Positions 36,390 to 45,214 of a DNA stretch of 64,000 bases are shown here, piece by piece. Positions within the stretch are counted from its first letter, which is position 1, and every line of letters begins with the position of its first letter. Position numbers and translations under genes: made by a program. The stretch lies in the NCBI RefSeq assembly GCF_001704635.1, contig NZ_MAXF01000052.1:1-64000 (forward strand). The letters are read 5' to 3'. The notes below the pieces were generated by a model. That model was not told the origin of the DNA. It searched no databases and saw nothing but the letters and a program-made list of their open reading frames with translations. The stretch is from Streptomyces sparsogenes. GTDB lineage: Bacteria; Actinomycetota; Actinomycetes; Streptomycetales; Streptomycetaceae.

Positions 36390-37607
36390 TCAGCCGGTCG
36401 GCTTGAGCGGCAGCAGGGCGCTGATCCGGAAGCCGCCGCCGGGGCGCGGGCCCGCGTCCAGGGTGCCTCCCACCATGCCGACGCGCTCCCGCATCCCGAT
36501 CAGGCCGTGGCCCTGGCCGTCCGCGCCGCCGTCCTCGTACATCTCGCGCTGCGCGCCCCGCCCGTCGTCCTCGACGAGGAGGCCGAGCCCGTCGTCGAAG
36601 TAGGTCAGGCGGACGCTGGCGCCGACGTCCGGGCCGCCGTGCTTGCGGGTGTTGGTGAGCGCTTCCTGCACGATGCGGTAGGCGGTCAGCTCGACGCCGC
36701 TGGGCAGCGGGCGCGGGCTGCCCACGATCTTGAAGTCCACCGGCAGACCCGCGCCGCGGACCTGCTCCACGAGGTCGTCTATCTGCTCCACGTCCGGCTG
36801 CGGCACATAGTCGCTGTCGTCGCTCGGCGCCCCCGAGCGCAGCACGCCCAGCAGCCGCCGCATCTCGGCGAGGGCCTGGCGGCCGGTGCCGGAGATCGTC
36901 TCCAGGGCCTGCCGGGCCTGCTCGGGCGCGGCGTCCATGACGTACGCGGCGCCGTCGGCCTGGACCACCATCACGGAGACGTTGTGCGCCACGACGTCGT
37001 GCAGCTCGCGCGCGATCCGCGCCCGCTCGGCGGCCACGGCCACCTTCGCCTGCGCCTCGCGCTCCTTCTCCAGCCGGGCGGCGCGCTCCTCCAGCTGGGC
37101 GTAGTAGGCGCGGCGGGTACGCACGGAGTCCCCGAGCACCCAGGCCAGGATGAACGGGATGGTGGTGAAGGCCAGCGAGATGGCCCACCCCACCGAGGTC
37201 CGGTGATCCGGGCCCGGCCAGCGGAGCATGGCGATGACGGGTGCGGCCAGGGCGGCGGCCAGCGCGCACCGGGACGCCCGGCGATCACCCTGGGCCGCCG
37301 CCGTGTAGGCGACGACCAGCATCGCGAAGTCCGCGGGGTTGACCGACACGTCCAGCGCGACCTGCGCAAGACCGCACACCGTGACGAGGAGCAGCACCTT
37401 CTCGGGGGCGCGGCGGCGCAGCGCGACCGCTGCGCACAGCGCGAGGACGACCGGCACAGCCAGGAGGCGCGGCATGGAGTGCATGGGCGCCTTGAAGACC
37501 CACAGGAGCGAGAAGCCGAAGAGGAGGACGGCCCAGAAGCTGTCCAACCCCGTCGGGTGCCTGCGGAGAAAATCGTAGAGGCGCTGCACGTCACCCAGCG
37601 TAGGCAT
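36390..37607 (-). CDS. Sensor histidine kinase, NarL-type partner
   Basis: 405 residues: four to five membrane helices in the first about 165 residues with almost no extracytoplasmic loop, a coiled coil (YYAQLEERAARLEKEREAQAKVAVAAERARIAREL), the HisKA_3 site with His203 in ARELHDVVAHNVSVM, and an HATPase with YRIVQEALTNTRKHG and GLIGMRERVGMVGG. The sensor therefore probably reads a membrane or intramembrane signal. It is divergent from the methyltransferase gene. Confidence 0.93.
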   Translation of the reverse strand: MPTLGDVQRLYDFLRRHPTGLDSFWAVLLFGFSLLWVFKAPMHSMPRLLAVPVVLALCAAVALRRRAPEKVLLLVTVCGLAQVALDVSVNPADFAMLVVAYTAAAQGDRRASRCALAAALAAPVIAMLRWPGPDHRTSVGWAISLAFTTIPFILAWVLGDSVRTRRAYYAQLEERAARLEKEREAQAKVAVAAERARIARELHDVVAHNVSVMVVQADGAAYVMDAAPEQARQALETISGTGRQALAEMRRLLGVLRSGAPSDDSDYVPQPDVEQIDDLVEQVRGAGLPVDFKIVGSPRPLPSGVELTAYRIVQEALTNTRKHGGPDVGASVRLTYFDDGLGLLVEDDGRGAQREMYEDGGADGQGHGLIGMRERVGMVGGTLDAGPRPGGGFRISALLPLKPTG

Positions 37608-37686
37608 GGTGGGTACGTGCGGGGGTCAGCCGGACGGTCGATCCGTGGACCGCTCCCCTACGACCCAGGGTGGATACGGCTCCGCA

Positions 37687-37692
37687 TAACGT
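37687..37692 (+). promoter_or_regulatory. -10 element of the leaderless methyltransferase gene
   Basis: TAACGT lies exactly six bases before GTG 37699 and no ribosome-binding site is seen. No good -35 is evident 16-18 bp upstream. Confidence 0.4.
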
Positions 37693-37698
37693 GGTCGG

Positions 37699-38775
37699 GT
37701 GGCGAGCGAGACGCGGACATGGCCGGGGTGGCGTGCCGCCACCGAGCACGCCCTCTACGGGCCGGAAGGCTTCTTCCGGCGTGCGGAAGGACCAGCCGGG
37801 CATTTCCGTACCTCGGTCCATGCTTCCCGCCGGTACGCGGCGGCGGTCGCCGAGCTGCTGCGGCGGGTGGACCACGCGCTGGGCCGCCCGGAGGAGCTGG
37901 CCCTGGTGGACGTGGGCGCGGGGCGGGGCGAACTGCTGACCGGCGTGCTCGCGGAGGCGGCGGGCCTGCCCGGGCGGCCGGCCGAGCGGCTGCGCCCGTA
38001 CGCCGTGGAGCGCGCCGGGCGCCCACCCGGCCTCGATCCCCGGATCGTCTGGCTCGGGGACCTCGGTGAACTGCCGCGCGGCGGCCTCGACGGGCTGCTC
38101 TTCGCCAACGAATGGCTCGACAACGTCCCCGTGGACATCGCCGAGACCGACACGGACGGCGTCCCGCGCCGGGTCCGGGTCAGCCCCGAGGACGGCGCGG
38201 AGCGGCTGGGCGAGCCCGTCGGCGGGGCGGACGCGGACTGGCTGGCCCGCTGGTGGCCGTCGGCGCGGGACGAGCCGGGGCTGCGGGCCGAGATCGGCCG
38301 GCCGCGGGACGAGGCGTGGGCGGCGGCGGTACGGGCCCTGCGGTCGGGGCTCGCGGTCGCCGTCGACTACGCGCACGAGCGCGGCGCCCGGCCCCCGTTC
38401 GGCACGCTGGCCGGCTTCCGGGCGGGGCGCGAGGTGCGGCCCGTACCGGACGGGACCTGCGACCTGACCTGCCATGTGGCGATCGACGCGTGCGCCGCGG
38501 CGGGGGCCGCCGCCCTCCGCGACGCCACGCCCGACCGCGCGCCCGCGCCCGTCCTGCTCCCCCAGCGCGAGGCGCTGCGCGCCCTCGGTGTCGAGGGGCG
38601 GAGGCCGCCGCTCGCGCTGGCCTCCAGCGACCCGGCGGCCTACGTCCGGGCGCTGGGCGGGGCGGGCGAGGCGGCGGAGCTGCTGGACCCGGCGGGACTC
38701 GGGGGCTTCACCTGGCTGCTGCAGCCGGCGGCCGCGGCGTGCGAGGGGCTGCTGGGGCCGGACGGCCGGGATTGA
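37699..38775 (+). CDS. MidA/NDUFAF7-family SAM-dependent methyltransferase
   Basis: 358 residues. Class I methyltransferase motif [16 protein letters not shown]. The family motif [15 protein letters not shown] corresponds to the ANE-hydrophobic-DALPV motif of the DUF185/NDUFAF7 group; [26 protein letters not shown] is the late conserved segment, and [15 protein letters not shown] matches the family's DxTxHVxF region. In animals NDUFAF7 dimethylates an Arg of complex I subunit NDUFS2, the NuoD homologue. Here the gene is followed 28 bp later by a nuoD gene, so NuoD is the likely substrate. GTG start appears leaderless. Confidence 0.85.
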   Translation: MASETRTWPGWRAATEHALYGPEGFFRRAEGPAGHFRTSVHASRRYAAAVAELLRRVDHALGRPEELALVDVGAGRGELLTGVLAEAAGLPGRPAERLRPYAVERAGRPPGLDPRIVWLGDLGELPRGGLDGLLFANEWLDNVPVDIAETDTDGVPRRVRVSPEDGAERLGEPVGGADADWLARWWPSARDEPGLRAEIGRPRDEAWAAAVRALRSGLAVAVDYAHERGARPPFGTLAGFRAGREVRPVPDGTCDLTCHVAIDACAAAGAAALRDATPDRAPAPVLLPQREALRALGVEGRRPPLALASSDPAAYVRALGGAGEAAELLDPAGLGGFTWLLQPAAAACEGLLGPDGRD

Positions 38776-38803
38776 CAAGAGGCGGGGCTGAGAGACTGGG
38801 CCC

Positions 38804-39946
38804 ATGACGGAGACGACAGTCGGGATCGGCGGCGCCGCGGAGAGCACGGACATGGTGCTCAACATCGGCCCGCAGCACCCGTCCACCCATGGCGTGCTGC
38901 GGCTGCGCCTCGTCCTGGACGGGGAGCGCATCCAGAGCGCCGAGCCGGTGATCGGCTACATGCACCGCGGCGCGGAGAAGCTGTTCGAGGCGCGGGACTA
39001 CCGCCAGATCATCATGCTCGCCAACCGCCACGACTGGCTCTCCGCCTTCTCCAACGAACTCGGCGTCGTCCTCGCCGTCGAGCGGATGCTCGGCATGGAG
39101 GTGCCCGAGCGCGCCGTATGGACGCGCACCCTGCTGGCCGAGCTGAACCGGGTCCTCAACCACCTGATGTTCCTCGGTTCCTATCCCCTGGAGCTCGGCG
39201 GCATCACCCCGATCTTCTACGCGTTCCGCGAGCGTGAGGACCTCCAGCACGTCATGGAGGAGGTCTCCGGCGGCCGGATGCACTACATGTTCAACCGGGT
39301 CGGCGGCCTCAAGGAGGACCTCCCGGCGGGCTGGCTCGGCCGGGCGCGCCAGGCGGTGGCCGAGGTCCGCTCGCGCATGGACGTGTACGACGAGCTGGTG
39401 CTCGGCAACGAGATCTTCCGGGGGCGCACCCGGGGCGTGGGCGTGCTGGCGCGCGAGACGGTGCACGCCTACGGGGTGAGCGGACCCATCGCGCGCGCCT
39501 CGGGCGTCGACTTCGACCTGCGGCGCGACGAGCCGTATCTGGCGTACGGGGAGCTGCGGGACACCCTGAAGGTCGTCGTCCGGGAGGAGGGCGACTGCCT
39601 GGCGCGCTTCGAGTGCCTGCTGGAGCAGACGCACAACTCCCTCGACCTGGCCGACGCCTGCCTGGACCGGATCGCGGAGCTGCCGCCCGGGCCGATCAAC
39701 CAGCGGCTGCCCAAGGTGCTCAAGGCGCCCGAGGGCCACACCTACGCCTGGACCGAGAACCCGCTCGGCCTCAACGGCTACTACCTCGTCTCGAAGGGCG
39801 AGAAGACGCCGTACCGGCTGAAGCTGCGGTCGGCGTCGTACAACAACATCCAGGCGCTGACCGAGCTGCTGCCGGGCACGCTGGTCGCCGACATGGTGGC
39901 CATCCTCGGCTCGCTCTTCTTCGTCGTCGGCGACATCGACAAGTGA
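38804..39946 (+). CDS. nuoD: Stand-alone NADH-quinone oxidoreductase subunit D (second NuoD)
   Basis: 380-residue 49-kDa-type subunit that forms part of the quinone site of complex I. Family segments: [86 protein letters not shown], and the C-terminal [21 protein letters not shown]. No other nuo gene is nearby, so it is an extra copy outside the main nuo operon. Arg55, in MHRGAEK, aligns with the Arg that NDUFAF7 methylates in mammals (GLLHRGTEK). ATG 38804 has GAGACT six bases upstream, and TTGACA at 38772 overlaps the previous stop. Confidence 0.93.
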   Translation: MTETTVGIGGAAESTDMVLNIGPQHPSTHGVLRLRLVLDGERIQSAEPVIGYMHRGAEKLFEARDYRQIIMLANRHDWLSAFSNELGVVLAVERMLGMEVPERAVWTRTLLAELNRVLNHLMFLGSYPLELGGITPIFYAFREREDLQHVMEEVSGGRMHYMFNRVGGLKEDLPAGWLGRARQAVAEVRSRMDVYDELVLGNEIFRGRTRGVGVLARETVHAYGVSGPIARASGVDFDLRRDEPYLAYGELRDTLKVVVREEGDCLARFECLLEQTHNSLDLADACLDRIAELPPGPINQRLPKVLKAPEGHTYAWTENPLGLNGYYLVSKGEKTPYRLKLRSASYNNIQALTELLPGTLVADMVAILGSLFFVVGDIDK

Positions 39947-39960
39947 GCGGTGACAAGTGA

Positions 39961-39984
39961 GCGCCGGCGGGTGAACGCCGGCGC
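39961..39984 (+). terminator. Terminator after nuoD
   Basis: Perfect 9-bp stem GCGCCGGCG with a 6-base loop, 14 bp after the nuoD stop. It also lies downstream of the convergent gene at 40029. Confidence 0.55.
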
Positions 39985-40028
39985 GTGGTCGGGCCGTGGA
40001 GGGCGCGGGGCCGGCGCGGTGGCCGGCC

Positions 40029-41315
40029 CTACGAGATCGCGCTGCGCAGCTCCGGAAGCTCGATGTGCTCGGCCTCCTCATGGGCGGTCAGGTCGATGAC
40101 CTCGCCCACCGCGCCCTTGCCGGCCTCCGCGAGCGTCTCCGCGCCGATCACGTCGGCGAGGTCCTCCTCGGGCGCCTCCGGGCGCGCGGCGGGGACGGCC
40201 GCGCGCTGGGCGGCCTCGGCGGGGACGGCCGGGTCGGATGGCTCGGCCTCCGACTCGGCGGCGGGCTCGGCCGACTCCGGCTGCCGCTTCTTGGGCTGCT
40301 TCTTCTGCGTGCCGAAGTAGTCGAAGCCGCCCTCCGGGCGGGACGCGGCCCGGCGCGCCGCGGCGTAGGGCACCACGGCGGAGGCCGCCGTGCGGGCGTG
40401 CGGCCGCGGCTCTCCGGGCGCCGCCTCACGGGACGCCACCTCGGACGCCGCCTCACGGCAGACGGCCTCGCCGGACGCGAGCCCACCGGACGCGAGCCCA
40501 CCGGACGCCGACGCACCCGACGCAAGCTCAACCGGCCCACCGAACGCCGACTCACCGAACACCGGTCCACCCGACGCCGACCCACCGAACGCCGACCCAC
40601 CCGACGCCCGCTCACCGGCCGCGACCTCACCCGCCGCGTGCTCGCTCTCCGCCCGCTCCTCGGCGCGCGGCTGGCGCGGGATCCGCTCCCGCTCCTCCCG
40701 CTGCCTGCGCGCGTTGCGCACCAGGTGGCGCATCGCCTCGTCGGCCCGCGCGTACGCCTCGGCGGTCGGGGCACCGGCCACGGGGGTGCCGCCGACGGAC
40801 TCGGCCGGAGCCGCGGGCTCGGGGGCCGCCGGCGCGGGCTCCGGCTCCCTGGCCGGGGCCGCGGCCTCCAGCTCCAGCCGCCGGCGGCCCTCCAGGGCCC
40901 TCGCCCGCTCCGTCTCGGCCGTGGCGTAGCGGCGCAGCAGCGCGGCGTGCTCGTTGCGCAGCCGCGCCAGCTCCGACCGCTTGGCGCGCAGCTTGGTGTT
41001 GAGCGCGGCCTGCAGCTCGGCGGCCTTCTCGGCGCCGGCCTCGAGTTCGGCGATCCGGTCCTCGTACTTGAGCTCCTGCCGCGCGCTCTCGCTGGCGACC
41101 TCGGCGACCCGCCGCCCGGCGGCGCGGTCCCAGCTCCGCATCAGGACGGCGCCGACGACCGCGGCGGCTGCCGCGGTCGCCGTGAGGCCACGGATCACGA
41201 CCGTATCGCCGACCAGCCAGGCACCGGCGGCGCACGCCATTGACGCGGCTGCGACCGACAAAGGGGGAAGTAGCCTGTGAAGAGGTGGGGATTGGCGGTG
41301 ACGTCCACGTGGCAT
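40029..41315 (-). CDS. Hypothetical membrane-anchored coiled-coil protein
   Basis: 428 residues: two adjacent membrane helices near the N-terminus (residues about 15-60), then a coiled coil (QELKYEDRIAELEAGAEKAAELQAALNTKLRAKRSELARLRNEHAALLRRY). A long disordered Ala/Gly/Ser/Glu-rich region follows with repeats such as FGGSASGGPVFGESAFGG, and an acidic conserved tail (LADVIGAETLAEAGKGAVGEVIDLTAHEEAEHIELPELRSAIS). The conserved ends suggest a scaffold with a variable middle. Function not recognised. TAAGTT lies seven bases before the ATG. Confidence 0.72.
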   Translation of the reverse strand: MPRGRHRQSPPLHRLLPPLSVAAASMACAAGAWLVGDTVVIRGLTATAAAAAVVGAVLMRSWDRAAGRRVAEVASESARQELKYEDRIAELEAGAEKAAELQAALNTKLRAKRSELARLRNEHAALLRRYATAETERARALEGRRRLELEAAAPAREPEPAPAAPEPAAPAESVGGTPVAGAPTAEAYARADEAMRHLVRNARRQREERERIPRQPRAEERAESEHAAGEVAAGERASGGSAFGGSASGGPVFGESAFGGPVELASGASASGGLASGGLASGEAVCREAASEVASREAAPGEPRPHARTAASAVVPYAAARRAASRPEGGFDYFGTQKKQPKKRQPESAEPAAESEAEPSDPAVPAEAAQRAAVPAARPEAPEEDLADVIGAETLAEAGKGAVGEVIDLTAHEEAEHIELPELRSAIS

Positions 41316-41397
41316 GGGCCGAAACTTACCGTGCGGGCGGCCCGCATGGGGCCCCGCCCCGCCAAATTCCGCGCCGATATGCCGAGCCGTTACCCGG

Positions 41398-42333
41398 CTA
41401 GTCCTTCACGAGTCCCTTCTCCTTCAGGTAGTCCTCGGCGACGTCGGACGCCTTCAGCCGCTCCCCGTCCACCTTCTTGTTGAGTTCGGTGAGATCGGCG
41501 GTGGTCAGCACCTTGTTGAGCTTGTTGAGCGCGTCCGCGATCTTCTTCGAGCCCGCGGTCTTCGCATTCACGACGGGCAGGACGTTGTCGGCATTCTGCA
41601 GTTTCTTGTCGTCCTTCAGCAGGACGAGTCCGAACTGGCTGAGGGTGGCGTCCGTGGTCGTGGTCAGCACCAGCTGGTCCTTGCCGTCCTTGACCGCCTG
41701 CTTGGCCTGGACGCTGCCGACCTCGACCGAGTCGATGCCGGTGATGTCTATCCCGTACGTCTTCTCCAGGCCGGGCTGGCAGAAGGGGCGCTTGGGGCAT
41801 TCGTCGCCGGCCGCCAACTTGATCTTCTGCTTGGACTTTCCGAGGTCGGAGAGCGTCTTCAGATCGTGCTTCTCGGCGAAGTCCTTGTGCACGGCGAAGG
41901 CGTTCTGGTCGACGGCCTCGCCGGCCGGCAGCACCTTCAGCCCGCGCGGCTCGGCGAGTTCCCGGAGCGCCTTCACCGTGGCGTCGACGTCCGAGGAGGC
42001 GACGGACTTGGCATTCGGCCCGTTCTTCTTCTGATTCAGATATTCGGCCATCGTGGCCGCGTACTCCGGCACGACATCGATCTCGCCCTTCTCCAGAACC
42101 GGTTCGTACAGTTCCCGGGACTGGATCGTCTTGACCGACGCCTTGTAGCCGGCGTCCTCCAGCAGCCCCACGTACAGCGCCGCGAGGATCTTGGACTCGG
42201 TGAAGCCGGCCGAGCCGACCACCACCGAGCCCTCGCTCTTCCTCTCCAGGCTGTCGCCGCCGCACGCGGTGAGGCCGGCCGCCAGCGCCGCGACGGTCGC
42301 GGCCGCCCCGGCCACTCGGAAGATCTTGCTCAT
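41398..42333 (-). CDS. Osmoprotectant (glycine betaine/choline-type) ABC transporter substrate-binding lipoprotein
   Basis: 311 residues. Lipoprotein signal with lipobox LTAC (VAALAAGLTACGG), then an OpuAC/ProX-type binding fold: VVVGSAGFTESKILAALYVGLLEDAGYKASVKTIQSRELYEPVLEKGEIDVVPEYAATMAEYL, later TTTTDATLSQFGLVLLKDD. GGGGA precedes the ATG. Third gene of the permease-permease-binding protein run. Compatible-solute uptake under osmotic stress is the family role; exact ligand not determined. Confidence 0.92.
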   Translation of the reverse strand: MSKIFRVAGAAATVAALAAGLTACGGDSLERKSEGSVVVGSAGFTESKILAALYVGLLEDAGYKASVKTIQSRELYEPVLEKGEIDVVPEYAATMAEYLNQKKNGPNAKSVASSDVDATVKALRELAEPRGLKVLPAGEAVDQNAFAVHKDFAEKHDLKTLSDLGKSKQKIKLAAGDECPKRPFCQPGLEKTYGIDITGIDSVEVGSVQAKQAVKDGKDQLVLTTTTDATLSQFGLVLLKDDKKLQNADNVLPVVNAKTAGSKKIADALNKLNKVLTTADLTELNKKVDGERLKASDVAEDYLKEKGLVKD

Positions 42334-42401
42334 TGGGATTCCCCGTCCATAGATGACACGCGGTGCCCTGGGACACCGCACACGTTCGGCACGGCCATGT
42401 C

Positions 42402-43148
42402 TCACCCGGCAGGGTCCGGCACGGCCGGTGCCTTGGGCGCCTGGTCCGCGGGCGGACGCCGGCCCGCGACCGCCGTCCGGCCGCCGCGGCGGCGCATCGG
42501 GTCCAGCAGCCACTGCAGGCCGATGAACAGGCCCTCGATCAGCAGGGCGAGGGCGGCGACCAGCACCGCCCCGGCCACCACCTGGGCGGTGTCGGTGGTC
42601 CGGAAGCCCGCCGTGATGATCCGGCCGAGCCCGCCGCCGCCGGGCAGCGCCGCGAGCGTCGCGGTCGCCACCACCTGGACGGCCGCCGAGCGCACCCCCG
42701 TCATGATCAGCGGGAAGGCGAGCGGCAGCTCGACCCTGGCGATCAGCTGACCGCCCGTCATCCCCATGCCCCGGGCGGCCTCCACGACCTCGCGGTCCGC
42801 CTCGCGCATCCCCACATAGGCGTTGGTGAGCAGCGGCGGAACGGCGAACAGCACCAGCGCGATGACCGTGGGCCAGTCGCCGTGGGTGCCCAGGGGGCTG
42901 AGCAGCAGCAGGACCAGGACCGCGAAGGTGGGCACGGCCCGGCCCGCGTTGGAGATGTTGACCGCGAGGGCGCCGCCCTTGCCGATGTGGCCGAGCGCGA
43001 CGGCCACCGGCAGGGCGATCGCGCACGAGATCACCAGGCAGACCAGGGTCAGATAGAGATGCTGGCCGAGCCGGTGCCACACGCCGTCGCCGCCCGACCA
43101 GTGCGACCCGGTGGCCAGCCACGACCAGGCCTCGCCGATGACCCCCAT
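42402..43148 (-). CDS. Osmoprotectant ABC transporter permease (second)
   Basis: 248 residues, about six membrane helices, BPD_transp_1 fold with EAA-like loop VVEAARGMGMTGGQLIARVELPLAFPLIMTG. The ATG overlaps the stop of the upstream permease by 4 bp (ATGA), so the two are translated as a pair and likely form a heterodimer. The C-terminal tail is Arg/Pro rich. Confidence 0.92.
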   Translation of the reverse strand: MGVIGEAWSWLATGSHWSGGDGVWHRLGQHLYLTLVCLVISCAIALPVAVALGHIGKGGALAVNISNAGRAVPTFAVLVLLLLSPLGTHGDWPTVIALVLFAVPPLLTNAYVGMREADREVVEAARGMGMTGGQLIARVELPLAFPLIMTGVRSAAVQVVATATLAALPGGGGLGRIITAGFRTTDTAQVVAGAVLVAALALLIEGLFIGLQWLLDPMRRRGGRTAVAGRRPPADQAPKAPAVPDPAG

Positions 43149-43882
43149 CAGGCCGTCCTCGCCTTCGTCCGCGCCCTCTTCCCATCCTTGCGCGCCTTCT
43201 TGCGCGCCTTGGCTCCGCCGCTCCGCGCCCAGGGGGTGAGCAGCCGCTGTACGCCCAGCAGCAGCAGATCCGCCACGATCGCCAGGGCCACGCACAGCAC
43301 CGAGGCGGTGAGCACCTGCGCCTTGAAGTAGCTCTGCATGCCCTCGTAGATGAGGTTGCCCAGACCGCCGTAGCCGATGATCGCGCCGACCGTGGTGAGC
43401 GAGACGGTGGAGACCGTGGTGATCCGCAGCCCGGCCATCAGCGCGGGCAGCGCGAGCGGCAACTCCACGCCGAACAGCAGGCGCACCGGGCCGTAGCCCA
43501 TGCCGCGGGCCGCCTCGCGGGCCTCTTCGGGCACCGAGGCCAGCCCGGCCAGGATGTTGCGCACCAGGATCGTGAGCGAGTACAGCACCAGACCGGTGAT
43601 CACCACCGCGGCCGAGACCCCGAAGAAGGGCAGCAGCAGCGAGAACATCGCCAGCGAGGGCACCGTGTAGAGGACCGTCGTCAGCCCCAGCACCGGGCCC
43701 GCCACGACCCGCCACCGGCGGGCCAGCAGCGCCAGCGGAAGGGCGACCACCAGCCCGATGGCGACCGACGCCAGGGTGATCCACACATGCTGGACCGTCG
43801 CGTCCGTCAGCTCCTGACTGCGCGTACGTACATATTCCCCGCAGATCCAGTCATTGCTGATCAGGCAGCTCTGTCCGGCCAC
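43148..43882 (-). CDS. Osmoprotectant ABC transporter permease (first)
   Basis: 244 residues, five to six membrane helices, EAA loop EEAREAARGMGYGPVRLLFGVELPLALPALMAG. GTG 43882 start. The C-terminus is a strongly basic tail (ARKKARKDGKRARTKARTA), unusual for a permease and possibly a membrane or lipid contact. Divergent from the ATPase gene with a 122-bp shared promoter region. Confidence 0.92.
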   Translation of the reverse strand: MAGQSCLISNDWICGEYVRTRSQELTDATVQHVWITLASVAIGLVVALPLALLARRWRVVAGPVLGLTTVLYTVPSLAMFSLLLPFFGVSAAVVITGLVLYSLTILVRNILAGLASVPEEAREAARGMGYGPVRLLFGVELPLALPALMAGLRITTVSTVSLTTVGAIIGYGGLGNLIYEGMQSYFKAQVLTASVLCVALAIVADLLLLGVQRLLTPWARSGGAKARKKARKDGKRARTKARTA

Positions 43883-44004
43883 GCGGTCACCTCCCCGTCC
43901 ATTGCCGGTGACCTGGCGACCCTAACCCCGGGCACCGACAATCTCGTCCGCTCGCCACACAACAGAAACAATTCGAGGCGAGAATGCGGCCACAATGGGG
44001 AGCC

Positions 44005-45177
44005 ATGATCCGGTTCGAGAACGTCACCAAGCGCTACGCCGACGGAACCACGGCCGTCGACGATCTGTCCTTCGAGGTCGCGGAGGGCGAGCTGGTCACG
44101 CTCGTCGGACCGTCCGGCTGCGGCAAGACCACCACCATGAAGATGGTCAACCGGCTCATCGAGCCGACCTCGGGCCGGATCTTCCTGGACGGCGAGGACA
44201 TCGCCGCGGTCGCCCCGGTGAAGCTGCGCCGCCGCATCGGCTATGTCATCCAGCAGGTCGGCCTCTTCCCGCACAAGACCGTGCTGGAGAACACCGCCAC
44301 CGTCCCGCAGCTGCTCGGTTGGCAGCGCAGGAAGGGGCGGGACCGCGCCGCCGAACTCCTCGACCTGGTCGGCCTCGATCCCTCCGTCTACGGTGACCGC
44401 TACCCCGACCAGCTCTCCGGCGGGCAGCGCCAGCGGGTGGGCGTGGCCCGGGCGCTGGCCGCCGACCCGCCGGTGCTGCTGATGGACGAGCCGTTCGGGG
44501 CCGTGGACCCGGTGGTGCGGGAGCGGCTGCAGAGCGAGTTCCTGCGGCTGCAGTCCCAGGTGCGCAAGACGGTGCTGCTGGTGACGCACGACATCGAGGA
44601 GGCCGTCCGGCTCGGCGACCGCATCGCGGTGTACGGGGCCGGGCGGATCGAACAGTTCGACACCCCGGCGTCGGTGCTGGGCGCCCCCGCCACCCCGTAC
44701 GTCGCGGACTTCGTCGGCGCGGACCGCGGTCTGAAGCGGCTGTCCGTGACCCCCATCGAGCCGGGCGACCTCGAACAGCCTCCGGTGGTCCACCTGGACG
44801 ACCCGCTGGCCAAGGCCGCCGCCCGGCTGTCGGCCGACGGGGCGCGCTGGGCCGTCGTCCTGGACGACGCGGACCGGCTGCACGGCTGGATCCCGGTGGA
44901 CGCCGCGGCCGGGGCGGGCGACGACCGGGCCGCGGGGACCGTACGGGACCACGCCCGTCGCATGGAGGCGTGGCTGCCGGTCGGCTCCTCGCTCAAGCGG
45001 GCGTTCAGCACGATGCTGCAGCACGACGCGGGCTGGATCGCGGTCCTCGACGAAGACCGCTTCCTCGGGGTGCTCACCCCCGCCCGCCTCCACGAGGCGC
45101 TGCGCCGCTCGATCGACGCCGACGCGGGCGGCATCGCCCGGGCGGAGGTGGAGCTGCAGACGGTCGCCGACGCGTGA
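44005..45177 (+). CDS. Osmoprotectant ABC transporter ATP-binding protein with CBS domains
   Basis: 390 residues. Walker A GPSGCGKTTT, Q-loop IQQVGLFPH, signature LSGGQRQRVG, Walker B VLLMDEPFGAVD, H-loop LVTHD. The C-terminal third holds CBS-type segments (ARWAVVLDDADRLHGWIPV, AGWIAVLDEDRFLGVLTPARLHEAL). In OpuA-type importers CBS domains sense ionic strength or nucleotides. GGGGAG precedes ATG 44005. Unusually, the ATPase is transcribed away from its permease genes. Confidence 0.93.
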   Translation: MIRFENVTKRYADGTTAVDDLSFEVAEGELVTLVGPSGCGKTTTMKMVNRLIEPTSGRIFLDGEDIAAVAPVKLRRRIGYVIQQVGLFPHKTVLENTATVPQLLGWQRRKGRDRAAELLDLVGLDPSVYGDRYPDQLSGGQRQRVGVARALAADPPVLLMDEPFGAVDPVVRERLQSEFLRLQSQVRKTVLLVTHDIEEAVRLGDRIAVYGAGRIEQFDTPASVLGAPATPYVADFVGADRGLKRLSVTPIEPGDLEQPPVVHLDDPLAKAAARLSADGARWAVVLDDADRLHGWIPVDAAAGAGDDRAAGTVRDHARRMEAWLPVGSSLKRAFSTMLQHDAGWIAVLDEDRFLGVLTPARLHEALRRSIDADAGGIARAEVELQTVADA

Positions 45178-45214
45178 CGCCCCTCAGGGTCTGAGGCCGG
45201 GCGGTCGCCGCGAC

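Noticed and set aside
36375..38069. Very long reading frames opposite the two-component genes, and similar ones opposite nadB, nuoD, dacB and others
   Set aside because: In GC-rich DNA antisense frames stay open by codon bias. They lack domains and ribosome-binding sites, and they overlap clear genes.
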